Below are positions 23,440 through 36,089 of a DNA stretch of 64,000 nt, piece by piece. The DNA comes from Microcyclospora pomicola (taxonomy: Eukaryota; Ascomycota; Dothideomycetes; Capnodiales): contig NHNY01000001.1 of assembly GCA_002786065.1 (NCBI GenBank), forward strand, positions 62,001 through 126,000, written 5' to 3'. Position numbers and translations under genes: made by a program. The notes under the pieces are model-generated. The model was not told the origin of the DNA and did no database searches. It saw nothing but the letters and a program-made list of their open reading frames with translations. Each line of letters starts with the position of its first letter. Position 1 is the first letter of the stretch.

Positions 23440-25535
23440 TCATCCTTCCTTCAGACGCCACGCACTCATAGGCAGAGTCTGTAATCGTGACGCTGCCGGT
23501 CGAATGAATGTGATGAACGTGACGATGCCGAAGATGACGCAGAGGATGTTGACGTAGTAGTACCCTGTGCAAGTAGAATGTTAGCTGGATGCGATCATGC
23601 CAAGGACGGGAGGAGAGGGAGACACGAAGAGACACATACCGTCACGCTCTTGTCTGCAAACACCACCGCCATCGATACAGCGGTGCTTCTCGGCTTCTTG
23701 TACGCAACTGAAAGCTTGCGTGATAAGTGCGCCTTTGAGGCCTTTCACGGAAGAAGATGGTGGGATGCAAGTCGCCTTGCTGAAGTAGTCGACGAATTTA
23801 AGCACAAAGTAGCGTGGGAACGTGCCGCCGAGATTGCTTACGCTGAAAGTGAGGTCAGTACAACTTCAAGAATGAACCAGTGATGGGACAGGACTTACGT
23901 CGCAAGCAAAGTCATGTACGTGCCGCCAATCGCTGGGTCGGCAATCTTGGCGTGGAATGCAGAGATCGCCACAAACATAACAGTCTGCATGAAGGTGCTG
24001 TACACGTGCTCAATAATCACAATGCAAAGGTATAGGGTCGTGGTCCCGCCAGCAGGAAACGACATGACGACGAGTTGGGCAAAGATAGCAGCTCCGAGTC
24101 GGCCGATAAACGCCCAGCACCAAACACGGATCGGCTGGTACTGCTCACTCCATTTGCCAGCATAGTAGCCCAAGCTGATCTCGAAGGGAAAGTCGATAAG
24201 GACAGTGAGTGCGAGATCTTCCTGGCTAAAGCCCTTGTCCAGGAGCTTGAGGTTGGTGACGGCGTCATTGGCTTGGAATCCGATCTTAGCGATCAAGTGG
24301 ATTATGATGAAAATCTGGATGTTGCGCAGCTGGAGGATACCGCCCATGATTTTGTAGACGTCCCACAGGCTCTCGCGTTCTTTGGTTTTGTCTTCCCGCT
24401 TTAGCACAGCAAGACCGAGGGTGACGACCAGATACACCCAACCCCAGAGAGTGAGGTAGCTGTTGAGCGTGAGCAGACCTTGCTCGACCGGAATGGTGCG
24501 GAAATATTTGTTGGCAAAGTCCGGGCTGCTCAAAGCGAGGAACACGGTGTATGACAGGAAGTGACCTGCTGTTAGGCCCACTGTCTGTGCTGTCGAAGCA
24601 TACGAAAGGTTCGACGGAGAAATGAGTGTGATTGCCCAGCCGTCGACGGCAATATCCTGAGTAGCGCACATAAACACCAGCGCGAACCACCATCCGGTAA
24701 AGCCCCAAATGCCAGCTCCATTGTTCTCCCCAGCTTTCACCATCATGGCTTCTGCTCTTGTCCCCAGCCAGATCATGCCAATCCCGCTCAACGCCTGTAT
24801 CGGCAAGATCCAGCTCTTTCTCCGTCCTAGCCGACTACTCCATATCGCGTCCACGATCGGGCTCCATAGCAACTTCAGACTGTATGGGTATGATGCCAAC
24901 GAATAAACTCCAATCTGTCCATAGCTCATGTGATTCTTGAGCAAGAACGGCACACTGCCCCCCGCCAGTCCCATAGGAATTCCCTGCAGAAAATATAGCA
25001 AGACCAGCAACAAGAAATTCCGTCGATCTTGTTCCGGCAGCTCAAAGAAACTCTTCCCCGACTCCCCACCCTTCGCTGGCAATGTAGGAGGCGCTTCATC
25101 GAGGGTGAAGGAGCTCTGGTTCATCAGTCGTGCTGTGTGCGCCGACGAGTCATCCGGGATGTCAAGTGTCGAGGAGTGCTTCGCGCGCTCGCGAAAAGCA
25201 CCGTTCATATCTTGGATGCTACCGGAGCTCGAGCGTAAGCTGGTGGTGGACTGCCGACCTCGTAGGTTGGAGCGGGATTTGCTCTTCTTTGGCGGCATCT
25301 GATGGTAGAGGGGAGATTCAGTGAAGACGGAATCCTCGTCGGAGTCGGAAGAATGATAGGTCTCGGGGGACGATGCTCGGGGAAGTAGAGCGAGCTCGTG
25401 ATCTGGTTCGGGGTGTGTGTGTTGGACAGTTTCCTGGTAGTGTGAAGCCTCATGCAGAGGTAAGATGGCGGATTGAAGAGAAGAACCAAGGATCGTCGGG
25501 GCCGCACTCTGTCTTTTCGGATGATTGTCACCCAT
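23440..25535 (-). CDS. Acetyl-CoA transporter (SLC33A1/AT-1 family)
   Basis: Major-facilitator-fold carrier related to human AT-1, which moves acetyl-CoA into the ER lumen, and to yeast YBR220C. Exons 25535..23899, 23842..23640 and 23564..23440 (introns 56 and 75 nt) give 654 aa. Residues 1-170 form a hydrophilic Ser/Pro-rich cytosolic tail that is longer than in animal members. The first membrane segment starts near 173 (RRNFLLLVLLYFLQGIPMGL). Family-typical blocks follow: SYGQIGVYSLASYPYSLKLL, PIVDAIWSSRLGRRKSW, TQDIAVDGWAITL and GGTYMTLLATVSNLGGTFP. A luminal Cys-rich loop (SCVQEAEKHRCIDGGGVC) precedes the last membrane helix, as in AT-1. The ATG at 25535 is the first in frame. Assignment by family is strong; cargo is inferred. 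Confidence 0.92.
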
Positions 25536-27063
25536 TCATCACCGCGTGCTTGCGGAAAGAGTGAGGTGGAGTGCTGTCTGCCTTGGCCGTCGCCTCCGCT
25601 AAGCACCGCGCACGAGAAGTGAAATGTGTCCTACAGTACAGCGGAAGCAGGCCGGGCACTAGGCTGGACGATATGCAGGTACAATATCCTTGTTTGACAC
25701 GTGGCTTGACAATGAGGATGTCTCTAGATACAGTATACACGAGAGCATATGTACACATTTTGAACCTCTCTCGATACAAAATTGGGCAATAATGATGCGT
25801 GGTGTACACTGTTGAATGATGTTGCCTTATGTAAGCTGCAGCGTGAAACGAAGAGGGTTGGGTCTACCGACGTCCCTAGATTCTTGCCGCGACAGGTTGA
25901 TCATTATGGCAAGTCTGGTCTTTCGAAGAGGTTAAAAGCACAGCATGTCAAGCATCGTCGGTAATCGTAGCTCTTGAGGCTCAATCGGGGACTCATCATT
26001 ACGCGTCAGGTTCCAGACAAAACGTCGTCGATAGGCGTCCGATATCTGAGGCTGACCAATAACAATGTCTCTTGATGTACCTTAGTCTTCTAGTCCAAGT
26101 CTGTGATGAGTGCCGGAAGATGCCATTCAACGCAAGGGACAGACTTGTCTCCCTTGATCGGTGTCGGGACGGACATTGTCGGGCCTTCTCCAACCTAAAG
26201 CGCCATGGAAGGACGCAACTTTGGAACGAAGAGCGGCACAGGGCTGGTTTGGGCTGAGACCACAGCCTGCAATCAAGGTCCGTCGCAGCGCGTGATCGCA
26301 CATGCAGTTTGTGTCTTAGTGAACTGATTGATACGTTGGGAGATGCCACTTCGAATGGGGTGATCAACGGAAATAGGCTTGTGGTCTAGAAGAGATCATC
26401 GCCAATGCATGGATCATTTGCATTGCTGAGAGCTGTCCACGAATGATCTTGGCGTTCTTGCTCGGTCCCCTGATTATTCCCGTCCTGCGTGCATGTCAAG
26501 AAGAGATAAAGCCTGGCCTTGGCAGCAGTCCCTTGGTTGCGTCGAACTGCATGATCATCATCGTCCCTGGGCACACTTGCAACCGCAGGCGATTTCAGGC
26601 TATAGCATGCTGCGGACTGGGCGGAGGCACGTCTAGCCGAGGAAGTCTTCTTTCCCATGTCCGTACGGTGATGAAATTATTTAGTGAAGCACATGCAAAG
26701 GAAGATGCCGACGAGTGGCGGGGAGTACCTGTAGTACCGAACGCTACTCGAGGTGGCTTAGCTGCATCAGCACGAGCATAGCATGCATGTGATATAAACG
26801 GCCCATCTCACGTGCTCTCACCTTACGTCTTCGATGGCCGGTTCCACGGTCGACGACGCAAAGGTGTTGAAGAAGATTTTCGCGGCCGAGTCGACACCGG
26901 ATCAACGCGGCCGATTGTGAGCGGAGCGAGAGTCTGTCGTGCAGATTGATCGACGTCCCTCATACTTAAAGTTTTTGTCATTATTCGCCCGCAGCGTGAC
27001 GCATTGACGCGTCAAGACTCCTGCTCTTTCAACAAGCGACACTTCCCGTCAGCAGTCGGCGAC
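25536..27063. promoter_or_regulatory. Divergent region, acetyl-CoA transporter / Zn2Cys6 gene
   Basis: About 1.5 kb between divergent start codons. CACGTG at 26809-26814. No gene visible; promoter function is inferred from position. Confidence 0.45.
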
Positions 27064-28393
27064 ATGGCGGAGAACTTGACTGGCAATGCGATGCGTGCGC
27101 GCAGGTCGCATACCAAGTCGCGTCATGGCTGTGTCCAATGCAAGGTTCGCAGGGTCAAGGTAAGTCGACGTACCGCGTCGTATGGAATCCGAGATGCATC
27201 CCTGCTGATCTGACGCCGTAGTGCGATGAGCAACATCCGTCCTGTGGGACTTGCGTGAAGCGGCGCGAAGCGGTATGAAAGTGCGCTCATTTGCCTCTCT
27301 ATCGCGGCATGTATTAACGCAGTATGCTCTGTAGTGCGTCTACCCAGGCGAGTCGACACTGGGATCGCCGAACCAGTCATTGCCGGAGCCGGATCACCGT
27401 ACAAATCAGCTCATCAGGGCAAGGCATCGGCTTGAATTGGAACTGATGCATTTCTGGTCGGTGGAGACGTATAAGACAGTACGGGGTGGGCCAGAGGATG
27501 CACTGCGTTTCGATGTGGACTTCCCGCGACTAGCTCTCGATCACGATTACCTGTTGAACGTGATCTTTGCAATCACTTCCTTGCACATGGCCTCGTTGTA
27601 TCCAGACGAAGCCGAAGACCGCATGCGTGACGGGATCGACTATCATGTCGCTGCCTCGGCAGCATGCCGCCATACGTTGAACAACATGACCGCGCATGAT
27701 GTGTTTGCTATGTTTCTGACGTCCGCGATGATGGGCTTTCTTGCCATGGCACTCTACGAGCTAGACTGCTCTCGCAAAAACAAGCGACTCCCAAGCGACA
27801 CCGTGATTGAACTTTCGCAGCTGTGGCGCGGCACGACCGGTGTCTTGGTGGCGGCCAAGGACCTGGTCGATCGAGACACTTATGACAAGATGTATCCGTC
27901 TGCGCCTGTTGTTATCGGCAACAAATCGCCATTACCGGAGCTGTACTCAGTCGCGCAGACCTTCATCGATAAGCTTCGCTCGCGTGCCAAAGTGCATCCC
28001 CAGCACGAAACATATCTGGATGCGATCGACCGGTTGCAGGATGGCTTTCGTTCGATCGACTCCGATGTCGCCGAGAAGATGATCTTCGGCTGGATGGTGT
28101 TGGTGCCCGTTGCTTACATGAACTCGCTCGCGCAGAAGGAGCCGCTTGCATGCGCGATTGCCCTCGTCTATGGGGTTTTGCTTCGAGAATTCGAGATAGC
28201 ATGGTGGGCTGCCAACTTCGGGCGGAACCTCGTCGAAGAGATGGCCCCACTGGTTCTCGCTGCCGACCCCGATTGGGAAGAAAATGTGCAATGGGCCCGA
28301 GCACCGCCATATCTGAACCTCGAGCGGACGACAGGATGTTCTTTCTTGAATGTGAAGATCAATCCACCTCGGCCTTTAAGTCTGAAGCACTGA
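27064..28393 (+). CDS. Zn2Cys6 transcription factor, short form
   Basis: Fungal binuclear-cluster regulator of 401 aa. Exons 27064..27159, 27222..27272 and 27335..28393 are joined by two 62-nt introns. Both introns fall inside the DNA-binding domain: Cys23 and Cys26 (HGCVQCKVRRVK) are in exon 1, Cys33, Cys40 and Cys43 in the 51-nt exon 2, and Cys50 (CVYPGE) opens exon 3. Ligand spacing is Cx2Cx6Cx6Cx2Cx6C. The body (residues 60-400) is the shortened fungal_trans_2/UPC2-like regulatory region: ELELMHFWSVETYKTV, DYLLNVIFAITSLHMASLY and AMALYELDCSRKNKRLP. It is followed on the same strand by the FMN 2-hydroxyacid enzyme, so it could be its local regulator; that is inference. The targets are unknown. 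Confidence 0.9.
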
Positions 28394-29670
28394 GTATGTT
28401 ACGGAAAGACACAAGTGTCGTCTAGAAGCGAATTATAATCGCGATCGATCGTGGGGATGTGTTCGAACATACTCTGCCAGGTGTACAATCAAGCCAAAAT
28501 ACGACTCCAGAGCTACAGCAACGAGGATATGTTTGTGAGGACATTGAACAGGCTACATATCGACCGCTGCATGAACGCAGGACCCTCATACAGAAACTCT
28601 CTATGGTCTTCACACGAATGCACCAGAAATCCTTTAACGAGCAGGCACCAATTTCTACAAGACTTGGCTAAATATTGCCTTGGTATGTATCGAGCACGTC
28701 CGACCATCTCGCTCACCTGGCCGACCATTATATTTTACATTTGTTGCAGATGAGTATAGCAGCCCGCCTGAAATCAGACACGGTCCGCAAAGAAGAGTTA
28801 TGTTGCAAGCATCAAGCATGTCTGGCCGAGGGACTGACTTAGCTGGAGACCAGTACGGGCTGTTGTTCCGCAAACTGCACGTTCTCTTTCAGGAAGAAGC
28901 AGCAATGCAGATACAGATACAATCCTCGGCTGATTCGCAACAAGCCACGTTCGGCACGCTGTCCTGCGAGCGTGTCCGTCTCCTTGTGGTTCCTTTGCTT
29001 GCTGCTATGATCGTGAAGATGGCTTCTGCATGATCTCTACCTTGAGCAAGATGGAAAGAGTACGCAGCTTAGGGAGACCCACCAGAAAAAGCGTATGTGT
29101 TCCGATTTCAGCTGGGCAAACAGAGAAGATATGGCGAGGATGAACAGAAGAGCGATTCGTGGCATGGCACTTCAGAGCATGACGGCAAACCCCTTGGCGG
29201 GTGCAAATCTAATATTTAATATGCAAGGTACAGCAAGATTTGTGCATAGCAGAAATATCCAATTCCAGATCGGCCGTGAGATCTAAAACACAACGCAGCA
29301 GATGATGTGACAACTGCTAGCCCATGTCCTGGTGATTGGCCCCACTACTGTATAGTGGGGTGGCCGCACCGAGGTCTAAACATCGTCAACCGCACGGCTT
29401 TGATGCACTGTACCTAGAGAAGATAAAACCCACTGCAGTTCACAGTTTTGGGTCATACCATCGGACACTGCAGGAAGTAGCATATACGCACGGCTTGGTT
29501 CAGACGTTCCATCATACATTTTAAGGACATACCTCTTTCTCTGTACAATCTAAGAGTGTCCGTTCACTGCACGATTCCGCAGATACCTTGCTTGTATACT
29601 GCCTACCTTGATCAACCAGCAAAAGACACCGGGAGAGGATTGCATTTGCTGTTCTAGGATCAATCCCATC
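28394..29670. other. Intergenic, upstream of the FMN enzyme
   Basis: About 1.3 kb. Contains the promoter side of the FMN enzyme. No gene, RNA or repeat recognised. Confidence 0.5.
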
Positions 29671-30964
29671 ATGCTGGACGAGGTCAAGATCCCCGCCCAT
29701 TACTCGAATGAAGTATACGGCCGAGGTCTGGCATATCAACGTCCGCCCATCACCTTCGATACCACCCAATGGGAACCTCTGGCCAAGCAACACCTCTCCG
29801 CTGAATCATGGGGCTACTTATACGGCAACGCTGGGCGCGCGGAGACCCGCGACAAGAACCTCGCAGCATTCCGTAAATGGTCCATCGTCCCTTCGCGCCT
29901 ACACGGGGCGGATTTTCCCAGCCTCGAGACTACTGTCCTCGGGCAAAAGCTGCCCTTCCCGATCGCGCTGGCTCCGGTGGGAGTACAGAAGATCTTCCAT
30001 CGCGATGGCGAATCTGCGACTGCTCGGGCCGCTGCCAACGAACATGTTCCGTACATCCACTCCACCGCCGCGGCGACCAGCATCGAAGAGGCGGCTGCGG
30101 CCAACGACACCGGCATCCGATGGTATCAGCTCTACTGGCCCGGCAACGCGTACAACGACCTGACCGTCAGCCTGCTGAACCGCGCCAAGAGCGCCGGCTA
30201 TACGGCCCTCTTCGTGACGCTGGACACGTACACGCTCGGCTGGCGCCCGATGGACATGGACAAAGCGTACAACCCGTTCATCAAGCCCGACGAGATGGGC
30301 ACGGCCAACGGCCTGACCGACCCGGTCTTCCAGGCGCACTTCGCCGCCAAGCACGACGACAAGCCGATGGCGGACCACCTCTTCGACGCCTGCGTGCAGT
30401 GGACGCAGGAGGTCTTCCCCGCCAAGAACCACTCCTGGGAGGACCTGGAGTTCATCAAGCAGCACTGGGACGGGCCGATCGTGCTCAAGGGCCTGCAGAG
30501 CGTCGCGGACGCCAAGAAGGCCGTCACCGCCGGCGTCCAGGGCATCGTCGTCTCGAACCACGGCGGCCGCCAGCAGGACGGCGGCGTCGGCTGCTTGGAC
30601 ATGCTGCCTGCCATCGTCGACGCGGTCGGCGGCAAGTTGAACATCTTTTTCGATTCGGGCGTGCGATGCGGTGCGGTAAGTCTTTCCCTTTCCCTCCCCA
30701 TCAACACGCGGCTGCATTGCCTAAAGCTAACCTCCCCTCTCCCCTCCATAGGACGTGATGAAAGCCCTCGCCCTCGGCGCCGACATGGTCCTGCTCGGCC
30801 GACCGTACGTCTACGGGCTCGCGCTGGGCGGCGAGACGGGCGTCCGCCACGTCACCCGCGCCATCCTCGGCGACCTGCAGCTCACCATGCATCTGTCCGG
30901 GATCAAGTCGGTCGACAAGGCGGATCTGAATCGGGATTGTCTGGTGCGGGAGCCGGTGAATTGA
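29671..30964 (+). CDS. FMN-dependent 2-hydroxyacid oxidase, lactate 2-monooxygenase-like
   Basis: Alpha-hydroxyacid oxidase of about TIM-barrel size, 405 aa. Exons 29671..30675 and 30752..30964 are separated by a 76-nt intron. No cytochrome b5 domain or mitochondrial presequence precedes it, so it is not a flavocytochrome b2. The N-terminal SWGYLYGNAGRAETRDKN and the WSIVPSRL block resemble the lactate 2-monooxygenase branch. FMN and catalytic landmarks are LAPVGVQKIFH, STAAATSIEE, WYQLYWPGN, VTLDTYTLGWR, the lysine in IVLKGLQS, the active-site His297 with its Arg in VSNHGGRQQDG, and the phosphate site FFDSGVRCGADVMKALALGA. The ATG at 29671 (MLDEVKIPAHY) is the first in frame. Codons from about 30,100 onward end almost always in G or C, unlike its neighbours. 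It probably oxidises lactate or a similar acid. Confidence 0.9.
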
Positions 30965-31565
30965 AGGGGTGGTTTGGTGAGAGGGGTTGTGGGGTGACGT
31001 GAGGTGGCGGGGGCGTGTATACCTATACGTTGAAATAGAGCCATCGCTTTGTGAACATGGTGCTCTAGGATGGCCGTGGATGTAAAGACATTTCAGAGGT
31101 GCGGAGATGTAGGAGATCCTGACACCTGTGAGATCACCGTTGTGGCGTGATGGCGCGAACAAGGCCGACCAAGCACATACTATCAGGCCGCCATGATCAG
31201 GAGAGACGAAAGAGCAACGTATCAACATGGGGAAAGCGGTCAACTAGACGCAGTACTTCAGTAAACGGTGAGATCGTCTCGTGAGCTACCTCAGACACAT
31301 ATAGAGAGAATAAACTGTGGGGATCTGAACCGGAAGCCCTCCATCGCCCTCTGCGAAATTCTGTTCCCCGATGCATGGCTGCCACCGTGACGCCAAGATT
31401 CCCCCGCAAGAACAAAGAAGCGATGTGCGCTCCGACGCCAAGAAATCGCAATGGACGATAGATGAAATAGCGCTGGGTAGGAAGAAAGGGAAGTGGGTCA
31501 TGAGGGGGTGAACTATGAAATGACATGTTCGTGAAAACAGGTAAAGGTGAAAGGAAGGGGTGGGC
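30965..31565. other. Convergent intergenic spacer
   Basis: 3' flanks of the FMN enzyme (plus) and the RING protein (minus). Nothing else recognised. Confidence 0.55.
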
Positions 31566-34196
31566 TCAGTGGTGGCGATCAGCGCCTCGCTCGAGATCTT
31601 CAAAAGCCTCGTCCTCGCGGCTGACGGGTTGTGCGGCGGCGGGATCATCGTTACGTGTGAGAGCAGCTTGTTGTTGGATGTCGTCCTCGGTCTCAAGTGC
31701 TTCTTCGAGGGCATCAAGAGGTCTGTCGTCGTTGTCATCATCACTCCCATCCTGGTACTGGTCCTGATCATAGGACGACGATGGGGCGTGTGAATTGCCG
31801 GCGAGGGAGCGGACGACGTCGCCTTTGCAAATTGGGCAGGTCCGTCGTCGAGTGGTCAGCCATGGGGTTCTGCACACATATCATGTCAGTTCGAAGATAA
31901 AGCTGCAAGCGGGGAAGGGAATGGACACTCACATGCATTCCGCGTGGAACTCATGCCCGCATGGCAGGCTCATGACGCGGCTGACGCCATCGACATATTC
32001 CTCTAGACATACTACGCATTCTCGCTGCTTGCCTCCGTACTTACGTCGCCACTCGGCGAGACCAGCGGCGCGTTTCTCTTCAATCTGCCGAAGTGATGGG
32101 GAAGCCATACTAGATACCGAGGATCGAGATGGCACAGGCACTTCCGAGGTTGTTCGCGATCGCGGCCGTGAAGTGCCATTGATAGTCCGTGCGGATGATG
32201 GGAGCAATGGAGTGGTCGCATTGGGTATTGGCGAGTTGGTGGTTGTCGAGCTTGTTGACGAGGCACTAGATATCGTCTGATAAGTTCGTACAGGCAAGCG
32301 CTCGACAACGGACTTCGGCGCTCGCCATCGACGACGTCGCATTCGAGAACGGAGAAGGAGAAGTGCATATACCACAGTCAACGTGACGAGTGGCGACACG
32401 ACCAACACTAGTAGCGTGTCGAAGAATGGTGAAGACGACATGGAGGTCGGTGATAACGTGACCCACAGTCCTTCGTGAGCTGGGGATCCGGCAAAAGCAC
32501 TGCGATGAGGCGGCAATGTGCCCGGCCGCACTGCTGGTGAAGAAGTTCGTGCACCTGCGTCTTTCGCTTCTTCCTGCTCAGGTGTCCAAATGTGGTTGTA
32601 CCATGCATCTGCGTTACTATCAGACTCATCACGATTGTGACCACCATCTGTGTCCTTGTAAGATCTGCCAGGACCAGTAAGGTCGACCGGTTCATGCGCT
32701 GCCTTGGCATACTCGCCGCTCCCTGGTGTGATACTGCCTCCTTTGAGTCCAGCTTTCTTGATGGCATGCGTTTGTCGGGCCACAGCTGACGAACTGACGC
32801 TCTCCGTGGACTCCTTGACCAGCAGATCCGGATCCCGCCAGTCCTGCACTCCAATCACGAAGCCGTCCTCCCAAACACCATTTGGTGCTGTCTTCTTCTT
32901 GTCGACGTTTGTTTTAGTAGCCACTGCCTTCTTCTCAGTCGGAAGCTTCGTGCCTTCAAGGCCGCCCTGTCGGACCCAGTCCAGGCTACCGCTTCTAGGA
33001 GGCCGGCTGCTTTGCTCTCGTTGCTCTGCGGTCTGACCGCGGAATATTTTCTTAAGCCATCCATTGTTCTTGCGCACAGCCGCTGCATCTATGGCATTGC
33101 GTCGGACCTTTGAGCCAGCGCCATGTCCTTTCCCAGCCGACTTTGAGCTTGATTCAGCTTTCACCTTCGATGAGATGCTGGCAGTGGTGTATGCCGCTTC
33201 TTCGATTCTGGCGCCTCTGAGGTCCCCTGACTCCGCGCCTTCCATCTGGTGTCGTATCGCAGCGTCCAGCTTTACGAGGTCTTCTGACGATATCTCGTCT
33301 AGGGTGCCCTCGGACGGAATCAACGTAGTCAACAAATGCGCTGTCGTGTAGGAGGTGAACAGCGCAGGAATAGTCACATTGGATGTGTCCCCTCGAGCGT
33401 ACATTGTCACGAGAGGTCCTCCACGGATGTTGTCCCCTACAATCAGAGCAACACCACCCCGTCGTTGAACCCACTTGGCCTTCTCCAAGAACCCGCAACC
33501 ACCACGACTCAGCAGTACGACCTTGCCAGCGATCTCCGCCCCTTCCTGGATCGATTGTATGTCGGCATGCGCAGGCTTTCTGGTCTTGCCGGCGGACCCT
33601 CCATTGGTTCTCAGACCGTCAGATGGCGGCAGAGGATGATGTAGGTGGTCGTCTGTTCCGTCTTTTTGTTTGGGGTGATGCTCCTCATGCTCTTCATCCT
33701 CGTCATCAGTCTCCGTTGGCATACCCCTCCTCCGCATACCAGTGCCTGGCAAGTCTACCATCCCAGCCCGCGCATCTCCTACAACCTTCCTCCCAGCGGC
33801 GAGATTCATCCAGCGTGTCCCATCGCTCCAGTCCGGTATGTCACTACATCCTAACTCCCCTGGTGAATCTGCTATCCAGCCACGACCTAAGCGATCGTCG
33901 CCAAAGCCGCTGCCGATCCATAGCTGTCCGCTCAAACTCTTAGCAGGCAGCAGCGGTCCAAAAGCTGCAGGTCTGGCGAGGAAGAAGGTGGAGTTGTCGT
34001 CGGTCAGGCTAATGATGGCGGACGGTGGGAAGAGTGAAGAGGGTGAGCGCCAGTTGAAATATGCTCGGATGCCAGTGCTTTGGTCCAAGTTCTGCTCGGC
34101 ATAGTCTTTGGTGGACCGCCAGGGCCCCACGTAGACGAGAATGAGAAAAGCTGCAACGCAAGAGACAAGAGACAAGAGGAAGCGTAAAGGCCGCAT
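31566..34196 (-). CDS. PA-domain transmembrane RING-H2 ubiquitin ligase
   Basis: Predicted endomembrane E3 ligase of the PA-TM-RING class (RNF13-like in animals). Exons 34196..31933 and 31869..31566 with a 63-nt intron give 855 aa. Signal peptide or anchor is residues 1-25 (FLLSLVSCVAAFLILVYV). The luminal protease-associated domain is near 215-300 (AGKVVLLSRGGCGFLEKA, GGVALIVGDN). A single membrane span covers about 591-616 (LLVLVVSPLVTLTVVYALLLL), followed by basic RSRMRRRRW. The RING-H2 finger has ligands Cys727, Cys730, Cys746, His748, His751, Cys754, Cys766 and Cys769. The intron cuts between the sixth and seventh ligands, and splicing restores ECITPWLTTRRRTCPICK. The long luminal/linker region (300-590) is Lys/Ser-rich and poorly conserved-looking. 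Substrate unknown. Confidence 0.92.
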
Positions 34197-36089
34197 GGCG
34201 GCGGTGAATGGAATGTGGAAGAGCGGCCAAGCGCAATGCCACCCTCGGCCGGTCGCTCAGTGAGGCTGTTGCAATAGGTTCATACGAGGAGGGGTTGTCC
34301 GAATGCCTGTGGTATCGAAATCAAGGTGTGCATGAAGGGAAGTTGTGTGAAGACGTGTTGCGTGGACTGGGTCCTTCGCAGCTGTTGTCGAGATGCTCGG
34401 GCGGTCGGGAGATGGTGGCGGTGGAGTAGTGACGACTAGAGCGAGGTGCGGGAGTGGCTTGGTAGGTCTCGTGCGCAGGTCGCCAGCGAGCAGGAATAGA
34501 GAACTATGAGGGATGGCGAAGAGGATGGGTTGATTGTAGGCGACGTGAGGAAGATGGATGTGATCGACGGGGTGAGGTTGACTGCACATCTGACAGAGTC
34601 CTCTACCATTATCATTGACTCGGTTGTCCTGTCGTAGCATGTGACCCCTCAAATCACGTCCATTTACACCTCTGGGGTACATACATGTACACTTCACCAC
34701 CGGCTGCATCACATCCTTGTCCTTTTCATAGATCGAGGTTCTATCGTCTTTCTTTCTTCTAAGACCCTTGCGCTGCGTACTCTGCGACATACGAAAGACA
34801 CCACTGAGTGGTGGTCTCAGGGTGTATCGATATGTGGGTGGAGCTATAGACACAGGAGATATCTGGAACTCACGTCCTACCACAGCTCGGAAATTGATAG
34901 TACATGTGTTGCCCGAAACAAAATCAGACGATTAACGAGTCAACAGCAGCATCCACCGTGAATACATACCATCCTATGATGCATGTACATGTCAACGGAA
35001 TACTCGCAAGCACAATGATTCGTACTCTGCCCTCATCGAGATATCGCGACCTCCTCGGACATTCCCCGGATCCGTCATCATCATGGCCGATGAACATCCG
35101 TGCCAAGCGCTTCCTTGTTTCAGTCTCGCTGTCCTCAAACACTCATTTGACTTCACTTCCTTCTTCTTCCTCTTCTGCTTCTTCATCTTCTCTCCTCGGA
35201 CCTGTCGTTCACCATCGAGGTACATATTCACCTCATTGCTATCTCCCGTTCGTACCTATCTGCTAGTCAGCCAGGGAAGCGAGGCGATCTGCATTCCGCC
35301 ATGGCGCGCCGTTCGACACGGTACAGTACCACAATTGCCCGTGCGGCAGCCAGACCGGCGAAATCTCTCGCATCTCTGACGCGCTGGCCCATGCGAGCTG
35401 GATCTGACTGATCAACCGATTTCCGCCGTTGTGACAGCTGCTGGCCACCGGGCGATCTTGTGGAGGTAAGTCAGCACGAGGTTGCTACTCTACCATCGAT
35501 CGATCTCATCTCATTTCATCACCATCCAACTCCATCACGCGTTTCCTTTTCTTAGCTCGCCTGTCTTCTTACCTTTAAGCTTCCCTCATGGCGTGAACTC
35601 TGCTTCGAACTATTTTGGCTACAGCCTACACTGCAGCAAAGATATACAGCACTCAGCTTCGGCCCTTTCCCTTTCAGCAGCCGAGCGCCAGCCTTGCCGA
35701 GATCTGTTTGCAGCTCTTGCATTGGCCGATCTTTGTGATCCTTGCCTTTTCCTTCTTGCGTCGACACTGCTGCTGCCATCTGGTTCTGCCTGCTCTTGCA
35801 TCCGAGCTCACGTCACTCTCGCCTATCTCGACATCTCCCTCGATCTCCATCTGAGATCCGCCCTGTGATTCTCATCCTTACTGTTACCCTCACCACAATT
35901 GCTGCCCTAGACAGCATTATACCTTATCCTACGCATACACCTTGCAGCATACCATTCCTATACAGCAGTGCGACACCTCGCCAGCCGCATCACCGGGATC
36001 ACACCTGCCAACTACACCTAGGCCATACGAAACAACCTATTTCGAACCTCGAAAGCCTCACGCGATCGTTACAGAGATCCTCGCCCAAG
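34197..36089. promoter_or_regulatory. Divergent region, RING ligase / aquaporin
   Basis: About 1.9 kb between divergent starts. The half nearest the aquaporin (about 35,100-36,080) is strongly pyrimidine-rich on the plus strand (TCTTCCTC-like runs), as in long fungal promoters and 5' leaders. Frames upstream of 36090 are open in phase with the aquaporin but lack an ATG. The minus-strand frame 34257..34883 has no domain-like character. Confidence 0.45.

Noticed and set aside
29899-30758. Long open frames on both strands over the FMN enzyme (272 and 293 codons)
   Set aside because: Caused by the extreme GC3 of the real gene; no domain in either frame.
34257-34883. 208-codon minus-strand frame upstream of the RING gene
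   Set aside because: Pro/His/Thr-rich shadow of the promoter region; no domain.
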